Shown here in pieces: positions 1 through 4,107 of a DNA stretch of 6,036 nucleotides. Made by a program: the position numbers and the translations under genes. Origin of the DNA: Bog-159 sp049520215 (GTDB lineage: Bacteria; Acidobacteriota; Terriglobia; Bryobacterales; Bryobacteraceae); assembly GCA_049520215.1 (NCBI GenBank), contig JBEKPZ010000448.1:1-6036 (forward strand). The letters are read 5' to 3'. The notes under the pieces were generated by a model. The model was not told the DNA's origin and ran no database searches. It saw nothing but the letters and a program-made list of their open reading frames with translations. Each line of letters opens with the position of its first letter. Position 1 is the first letter of the stretch.

Positions 1-194
1 CTCAGCAGCAGAATCCGCGCAGGGTATCTACGGCGGCCCAACCAGTCCACGTCGCCGCGCGGCAGAAACACGCCGGCGTCGAACACCCCGAATTCAGGCG
101 GCAGAACGAAGTCGGGCGGAACCTGGGAGAGCGCCTCGATTGCGAACGTGAAACGATATTGCCGGGAATCGACGCCACTCGCGCCTGGGCTCAT
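1..194 (-). CDS. Hypothetical protein, N-terminal part only (runs off left edge)
   Basis: An open frame of 64 complete codons starts with ATG at 194-192 and continues without a stop to the left edge. It is shorter than the usual ORF cutoff only because the window ends. The protein begins MSPGASGVDSRQYRFTFAIE and continues through a proline-rich stretch (VPPDFVLPPEFGVFDAGVF) to RRRYPARILLL. Its ATG overlaps the TGA of the dynamin-like gene as ATGA (194-191), the classic arrangement for translational coupling, so it is probably the next gene of that operon. I recognise no catalytic motif or signal peptide in the visible part. The alternation of hydrophobic and charged residues suggests a soluble, beta-rich fold, but this is weak. 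The function is unknown; the only clue is linkage to a membrane-remodelling-type GTPase. If the upstream frameshift is real, coupling from the broken gene may be altered. Confidence 0.6.
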   Translation of the reverse strand, partial: MSPGASGVDSRQYRFTFAIEALSQVPPDFVLPPEFGVFDAGVFLPRGDVDWLGRRRYPARILLL

Positions 195-2165
195 TTTCCG
201 CCGGCCTCACCGAGGCGGGTTAGATCCTCGAGAATCGCCTCTCGCTCCCCGGTTGCCGCAGACCCTTGGGACAGTAACCTGGCTACTTGCGCGCGGTAGG
301 CATCCGCCGAAGAATCGAACCTCAACTGGAGTTCCGCCAAGGCTCCGCGGGCCCAGTTCTCGACCAGCCGCCCGTGTGTGGTGAATGCCTGCGAGAGCGG
401 CTCTTCGAGGAGCAGCCGAAGCTTGCCATAGATGCGTTTGCGCGCCAGCGTTCTGGGATACCGAATCCAGGGGCGATCCAAGTTCGCGCTCACCGGTGGA
501 GGATCGAAGCGCGGCATCTCATGAACGGCGCGCAGGAGTTCCTCCTCTGGCGGCGCGTCGTTACTGCCCAACGCCTTGGCGGTCCGCTGTAGCGCCGCCG
601 CCAGCGTGCGGGCGAGTTCCTGGAGGTGTGTGTACACCTGGGTTGCAGAGGCGGCCGTCTTCGCAATGGCGTTCGTGACGGCTGCGCTGCTCCAAGCCTC
701 CAGGAGCGCCTCCGCCGCTTCGTTCAGCGCTTGTGGCGTCCAGCCGCGTATTTCGTCGGAGGCGCCGAGACAGAACACCCTGGCCTGTTCGAGCCTCGCG
801 GCCGCCTCGCGCAGGTCGCGCTCCAGGGCGAGGAGTTCTTCGCCCTTCAGCGCCCGGCCGGTTCCGCCGCCGTTCAGTTTTGCCTTAAGCGCCGCTACCA
901 CCGCGTCGCGCAACGCAGCGGTTTTTCTGCGGCTCGACTCTTGCGCGAGCTGTCGATGCCGCTCGTAGAGCGGCGCGATCTCTCCGGAGAACCATTGCTC
1001 CAGGAGATGCGCGTGCGAGGCGGCCGTGCTGACCGGGTGTACGCCAATCTCCACACCCAGGTGCGTGCGAAGCTGGCGGGCGGTGTACGCGAGCGCGGAC
1101 TCGAGATAAGACTTTCACGGGAATGGCCGCTTCATAGAGGCGCAGAATGGTGGAGAGATCCTCGTCGTTGAGAGGACTGCCGGCGGCGATCAGCACCACG
1201 CCGAGATCGCATTGCGGCAGATAGGCCAATGTCTCCGCCGCTCCCGCCGTCGCCAGCGAACCCAGGCCGGGCGTGTCCACAAATGCAAGCCCGGTTCGCA
1301 AGCGCTCGGAAGGCAAGTCCACCACCAGGCGCACGACACCCTTGCCGTTGGCGGGGTTGTGCATTTCGCTCACAAACTCCGCTAGGCGCTCGATGGGCAG
1401 GCGCTCGACCCGGCGATCCGCGAAGGCCACGGTCAGCAAAGCCGGACTGCCGTGAATCAGCCGCGTGGGAACCGCCGTGATGGGGTTCACGCCCACCGGC
1501 AAGGCCTTGGTCTGTAGCACGTGGTTCAATAGAGACGACTTTCCCGAACTGACTCTGCCGAACACGGCAATCTCAAACCGATTGGATTCCAGGCGCTCCA
1601 CAATCATCGAGAGACGGGGACGCAATTCCACCAGTCCGCGATCGGCGACGATGCGATCTGTCAGCCGAAGCAGATCGAGCCCTCCCGCGGCTTGCTGGAG
1701 GCGCTCCAGGCGGGCCTGCAGGTCGGCTGCCGGAACATCCGCCAGGGCCGCGCCGAGCCTTTCCAGCAGGCCTTCCAACTCGGCGCAGAGGCCCTGGAGT
1801 TGAGGCGCCACACTCTCAGCCAACTCGCCATAGCCGCGCAGATAATGGGGAGCCATCTCCTGGACCGCGACTCGCACGAATGTCAGGGTCACCCGGATGG
1901 AGTGGAGAGAGCCGAGGGCGGGTCTCTCGCTGACGATGCTCAAGCCGTCCATAGCGCGCGCGAGTTGATTGCGGAAGCGGGCTATATAGCTGCGAATTAG
2001 CTTCGCTTGAGGGGATGAGAGATCCGCAGCGTACTTGGGGAAAATCGATTTCGATTCCGACGCGTTGAGGATGGCCTCGATATCGGACAGGAGCTTGTCG
2101 GCATACTGGGCGTTGCTGAAAAGCCGGCGCCGCTGCGCCTCATTCAACGGACTCTCGGTCGCCAT
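191..2165 (-). pseudogene. Bacterial dynamin-like GTPase, disrupted by a frameshifting deletion at the G4 region
   Basis: The 5' part reads from ATG at 2165 (AGGA at 2177-2174, 8 nt upstream). Residues 1-195 are helical with coiled-coil-like stretches (about 120-165). The GTPase domain follows: P-loop GRVSSGKS (203-210), switch I PITAVPT (228-234) and G3 DTPG (297-300). Family-like sequence ends at AAIPVKVL (346-353, near 1107). The frame then continues to 885 as arginine/proline-rich nonsense. In another frame, open from 1114 to the TGA at 193-191, family-like sequence resumes as ESALAYTARQLRTHLGVEIG, then HPVST and a long helical region with a basic patch (YPRTLARKRIYGKLRLL). The [NTS]KxD G4 motif expected between these segments is absent. 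About ten codons seem lost, with a net shift of 3k+2 deleted bases. An intact product would be roughly 670 residues. Such proteins bind GTP and remodel membranes. Without G4 and with a broken frame this copy is probably non-functional, unless the lesion is an assembly error. Bacterial dynamin-like is confident; the exact role is not. Confidence 0.85.
1100..1114 (-). other. Frameshift/deletion junction in the dynamin-like gene
   Basis: Upstream of this point the family-like frame ends ...AAA GTC TTA (K351, V352, L353 at 1115-1107). Downstream, family-like sequence is in the frame beginning GAG TCC GCG (from 1102). The downstream frame has a TGA at 1117-1115, so it cannot extend further upstream; the first frame has no stop before 885. 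The junction sits on a CTCGAG palindrome (1100-1105). The frame offset equals either 3k+1 inserted or 3k+2 deleted bases. Deletion is favoured because the protein jumps from the beta strand before G4 directly to the helix after it. Confidence 0.75.
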
Positions 2166-2201
2166 TGGGAAGATCCTATGTAGGAGTCATCTGCCCAATG
2201 G
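2162..2201 (-). promoter_or_regulatory. Possible leader hairpin enclosing the Shine-Dalgarno and start codon of the dynamin-like gene
   Basis: CCATTGGG (2201-2194 in transcript direction) is perfectly complementary to CCCAATGG (2169-2162), which contains the ATG of the dynamin-like gene. In the mRNA this would form an 8-bp stem with a 24-nt loop that carries the AGGA ribosome-binding site. Such a structure could lower translation initiation. The complementarity is seen directly; any regulatory effect is inferred, and 8 bp with a long loop is only modestly stable. Confidence 0.3.
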
Positions 2202-2236
2202 GCGGTTCAAGGTGAACTCCAACACCTCTAGCCGCT

Positions 2237-2265
2237 ATTATCGCTCAAAAGCCGGCGCGGCTGAA
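2237..2265 (-). promoter_or_regulatory. Candidate sigma70-type promoter for the dynamin-like gene
   Basis: On the minus strand a GATAAT -10-like box (2242-2237, five of six consensus matches) lies 17 bp downstream of a TTCAGC -35-like box (2265-2260, three of six matches). Initiation would fall near 2230, giving a leader of about 65 nt before the ATG at 2165. The position in a divergent intergenic region and the ideal spacing support it. The weak -35 box keeps confidence low. Confidence 0.35.
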
Positions 2266-2276
2266 CGGGCTGAACG
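2260..2276. repeat. Tandem 8-bp direct repeat GCTGAACG
   Basis: GCTGAACG occurs at 2260-2267 and 2269-2276, separated by a single G (9-bp period). It lies between the two divergent genes and overlaps the candidate minus-strand -35 box, just upstream of the plus-strand -10-like box. A regulator binding here could affect both promoters, but no regulator is identified, so only the repeat itself is certain. Confidence 0.4.
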
Positions 2277-2280
2277 CACT

Positions 2281-2292
2281 TACAATAAGTCT
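2281..2292 (+). promoter_or_regulatory. Candidate -10 box close to the hydrolase start (possible leaderless transcript)
   Basis: TACAAT at 2281-2286 matches five of six bases of the sigma70 -10 consensus and ends 6 nt before the ATG at 2293. Transcription starting at the usual distance would begin at or next to the start codon. No Shine-Dalgarno sequence is visible before this ATG, which agrees with a leaderless message. No good -35 box is present at 16-18 bp, so this remains tentative. Confidence 0.3.
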
Positions 2293-3582
2293 ATGCGGAC
2301 CTTAAAGTGTGGTGTGGCATGGGCGCTGGTGTTCATGACCGCGCCGATTGCCGTTGCGCAGCCGCCGGAAGAACGGACGCACCAGGCGCTGGAGATGGTC
2401 CTGGCCGGCAAGTACGCGGCATTCTACGCGCAGTTTTCGCCGGAAATGAAGAAGGCCATCACGCTCGAAACTTACGCGTCGCAGGTCTCTCAGATCATGA
2501 CCGCTCTGGGCCGGCCGCAAAGCCAAGACCCGCCGCAGATCCGCCATATTGGCGACGCTGTCACGGTCACGATTCCAGTGCACTGGGCAGTGGCCACGCT
2601 GAACTTCATGGTGAGCTGGAACGCGGCGGGACAGATTCAAGGGACGTGGTTTCGCCCGCCCGAGTTGAAGGCTGCGCCGTATGAAACTCCGTCCTATAGC
2701 CGGCCCGATTCGTTTTCCTCGCGCGACCTCAGCGTGGGTGCGGATGAGTGGAAACTGCCCGGCACATTGACGGTCCCCAATGGGAAAGGGCCGTGGCCTG
2801 CCGTAGTGCTGGTGCATGGCTCTGGCGCCAACGATCGCGACGAGAGCGTCGGCGGCGCCAAGGTTTTCCGCGACCTCGCCGAAGGACTGACCTCGCACGG
2901 AATCGCGGTGCTGCGCTACGACAAGCGCACCAAAGTCTACCCGCAGAAGTGCGCTGCCGACCCTAATTTCACCATGACGCGGGAGACGGTGGAAGACGCC
3001 GTTATCGCGGCGGCGTTGCTGCGAAGGCAGGACGGCATCGACCCGCGGCGCATCTTCGTCCTGGGCCACAGCCAGGGCGGGTACATGATGCCGCGCATCA
3101 TGCAGGCCGATCCCACGCTGGCAGGCGTCATCGTGATGGCGGGCAGCGTGCGTCCGCTCGAAGAGATCATCGTGGAGCAGTTCGAGTACTTGTCCGGCCT
3201 CGAAAAAGAGATGACGGCCGCGCAGCAGGCGCGATTGGCTGCCATCCGGCGCGATCCGTGGGTGGTTTTGCCCGGCGCCACAGAGAAGTACAAAGCGGAT
3301 TTGAAAGACTACCACCCTGTGGCGTTGGCGGAGGGCAGCCCGGTGCCCATGCTGATCCTGCAAGGCGAGCGCGACTACCAGGTGCGGATGAAAGACTTCG
3401 ATCTTTGGAAAACCGGATTGGGCCAGAAGAAGAACGTAACTATGCGGAGTTATGCGAAGCTCAACCACCTTTTCGTGGCGGGGGAGGGCCGGAGCACTCC
3501 GGAGGAATATGACAAGCCCGGGCATGTGGCGGAGGAGGTCATCGTCGACATTGCGGACTGGATTCGCGCAAAGGCCGATTGA
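2293..3582 (+). CDS. Secreted alpha/beta hydrolase with N-terminal DUF3887-like domain
   Basis: A 429-residue protein. Residues 1-22 form a signal peptide: basic MRTLK, a hydrophobic core, and an AVA cleavage site before Q23, so it is probably periplasmic or secreted. Residues about 28-122 resemble the DUF3887 domain (ALEMVLAGKYAAFYAQFSPEMK...VSWNAAGQIQGTWF), often found in front of hydrolases and likely a non-catalytic module. The catalytic domain starts near 150: oxyanion-hole HGSG (175-178), nucleophile elbow GHSQGG with Ser260, acid Asp361 in GERD, and His392 in LNHLF. The triad is complete. The family hydrolyses esters or acyl-peptide bonds; the substrate here cannot be told. The start at 2293 is chosen because it gives the signal peptide. 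The frame stays open back to 2035, but that part overlaps the divergent gene and encodes nothing recognisable. There is no close co-directional neighbour, so it is probably monocistronic. A hairpin covers its stop codon. Confidence 0.88.
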   Translation: MRTLKCGVAWALVFMTAPIAVAQPPEERTHQALEMVLAGKYAAFYAQFSPEMKKAITLETYASQVSQIMTALGRPQSQDPPQIRHIGDAVTVTIPVHWAVATLNFMVSWNAAGQIQGTWFRPPELKAAPYETPSYSRPDSFSSRDLSVGADEWKLPGTLTVPNGKGPWPAVVLVHGSGANDRDESVGGAKVFRDLAEGLTSHGIAVLRYDKRTKVYPQKCAADPNFTMTRETVEDAVIAAALLRRQDGIDPRRIFVLGHSQGGYMMPRIMQADPTLAGVIVMAGSVRPLEEIIVEQFEYLSGLEKEMTAAQQARLAAIRRDPWVVLPGATEKYKADLKDYHPVALAEGSPVPMLILQGERDYQVRMKDFDLWKTGLGQKKNVTMRSYAKLNHLFVAGEGRSTPEEYDKPGHVAEEVIVDIADWIRAKAD

Positions 3583-3593
3583 CAATCGGCCTT
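3571..3593 (+). terminator. Perfect hairpin spanning the hydrolase stop codon
   Basis: AAGGCCGATT (3571-3580) and AATCGGCCTT (3584-3593) form a perfect 10-bp inverted repeat with a 3-nt loop; the TGA stop is at 3580-3582. It lies at the 3' end of the hydrolase gene, which faces a convergent operon, so a terminator or 3' mRNA stabiliser is likely. There is no U-tract on the plus strand and only a short T run on the minus strand, so an intrinsic terminator of the standard kind is not assured. Confidence 0.5.
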
Positions 3594-3620
3594 GCAGGTT
3601 GTCAACTGTTGTCAACCTGC
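3594..3620. repeat. Second inverted repeat built from two GTTGTCAAC units
   Basis: The outer arms GCAGGTTG (3594-3601) and CAACCTGC (3613-3620) pair over 8 bp. Inside are two copies of GTTGTCAAC (3598-3606 and 3608-3616), each an odd palindrome with a central T, 10 bp apart. A related ATTGACAAT lies at 3578-3586 within the preceding hairpin. It directly follows the stop-codon hairpin and could contribute to termination of either convergent transcript, or be a protein-binding site. Confidence 0.5.
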
Positions 3621-3674
3621 CCCACAAGCCGGCGGGTCTGGAGACCCGCTGCAGGCGTGGACGCCCGCCCCACA
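3619..3674. repeat. REP-like double-hairpin element in the convergent intergenic region
   Basis: Two GC-rich hairpins lie side by side. The first has arms GCGGGTCT (3632-3639) and AGACCCGC (3642-3649) with a GG loop. The second has arms GGCGT (3654-3658) and ACGCC (3661-3665), also with a GG loop, extended by an outer GC/GC pair beyond one mismatch. The pair is bracketed by direct repeats GCCCCACA (3619-3626 and 3667-3674). Compact paired hairpins between convergent genes are typical of interspersed REP-type repeats, which can also stop transcription. Copy number cannot be known from one window. The remaining bases up to 3755 hold only a weak 5-bp hairpin (GATTC/GAATC, 3681-3694) and no recognisable gene. 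Confidence 0.5.
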
Positions 3675-3755
3675 CGGACAGATTCACAAGAATCGTCGCG
3701 GCGCGCGAAGAAACTGATGGATAGTAGTACAGGGCGTTGACAGAGCTTGTCCCGG

Positions 3756-4106
3756 CTAGTGATTCTTCCGGCACTCATCGCACGGGCAGATACTGCGCAG
3801 GTGCTCCCACGAGTAAATGCCGGTCGAGTGGCCGTCGCTCCAGTGGATGCGGATGGCGTAGTTGCCCACCGGCTCGACGCCCAGCATCTTCAGCGTGGGC
3901 TTGTACATCTGGAACGGCGAGGCGGGGTCCACCGCCGCTTCCGGCTGGCGCGGCGGCGTGCCATGCGCGCCCGTGCAGGAGGCGCATGGGCACTTATCGC
4001 GCAAATAGCCGATACCGTAGTCGCTCGCGTGCCGGTCCTTCCAGTCGATCTTGATGCCTTTCGATTTCGAAATGGCGATGTGTTCGGGGTCGGTGACGGT
4101 GGTCAT
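3756..4106 (-). CDS. DUF971 (gamma-butyrobetaine hydroxylase-like N-terminal domain) protein with two CPCxxC motifs
   Basis: A 116-residue stand-alone protein matching the DUF971/GBBH-like N-terminal family, recognised from IDWKDRHASDY...YLRDKCPCASC and PVGNYAIRIHWSDGHSTGIYSWEHL. Cysteines 39, 41 and 44 (CPCASC) and His93 in SDGH resemble the zinc-binding set of this domain in gamma-butyrobetaine hydroxylase; that assignment comes from family knowledge. A second motif, CPCDEC (Cys107, 109, 112), lies at the C-terminus. Residues 18-44 and 85-112 look like an internal repeat. There is no signal peptide or membrane segment, so it should be cytosolic. In other proteins DUF971 is fused to Mrp/HCF101-type Fe-S carriers, so a metal or Fe-S role is possible but unproven. 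No catalytic oxygenase domain is present. The ATG is 1 nt after the stop of the rel homologue, with no clear Shine-Dalgarno sequence, suggesting co-transcription and translational coupling. Family assignment is confident, function is not. Confidence 0.85.
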   Translation of the reverse strand: MTTVTDPEHIAISKSKGIKIDWKDRHASDYGIGYLRDKCPCASCTGAHGTPPRQPEAAVDPASPFQMYKPTLKMLGVEPVGNYAIRIHWSDGHSTGIYSWEHLRSICPCDECRKNH

Positions 4107-4107
4107 G

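Noticed and set aside
191..1054. Independent 287-residue gene starting at GTG 1054
   Set aside because: Its sequence continues in the same frame upstream of the GTG (ESALAYTARQLRTHLG) and is the C-terminal half of the dynamin-like protein, so it is a fragment of one broken gene, not a separate gene.
1100..1114. Programmed ribosomal frameshifting as the explanation for the broken dynamin frame
   Set aside because: There is no slippery heptamer or clear stimulatory structure at the junction, and a frameshift alone would not restore the missing G4 residues.
148..1171. Several overlapping plus-strand frames opposite the dynamin-like gene
   Set aside because: Compositionally biased, mutually overlapping and without motifs; best explained as shadows of the minus-strand coding sequence.
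2035..2292. Upstream extension of the hydrolase to ATG 2035
   Set aside because: It would overlap the dynamin-like gene and place the signal peptide 86 residues inside the protein; the residues are unrelated to the family.
2302..3774. Long 490-residue minus-strand frame antisense to the hydrolase
   Set aside because: It covers a gene with clear signal peptide and catalytic triad, and its protein is rich in Arg and His with no recognisable motif, as expected from a GC-rich shadow frame.
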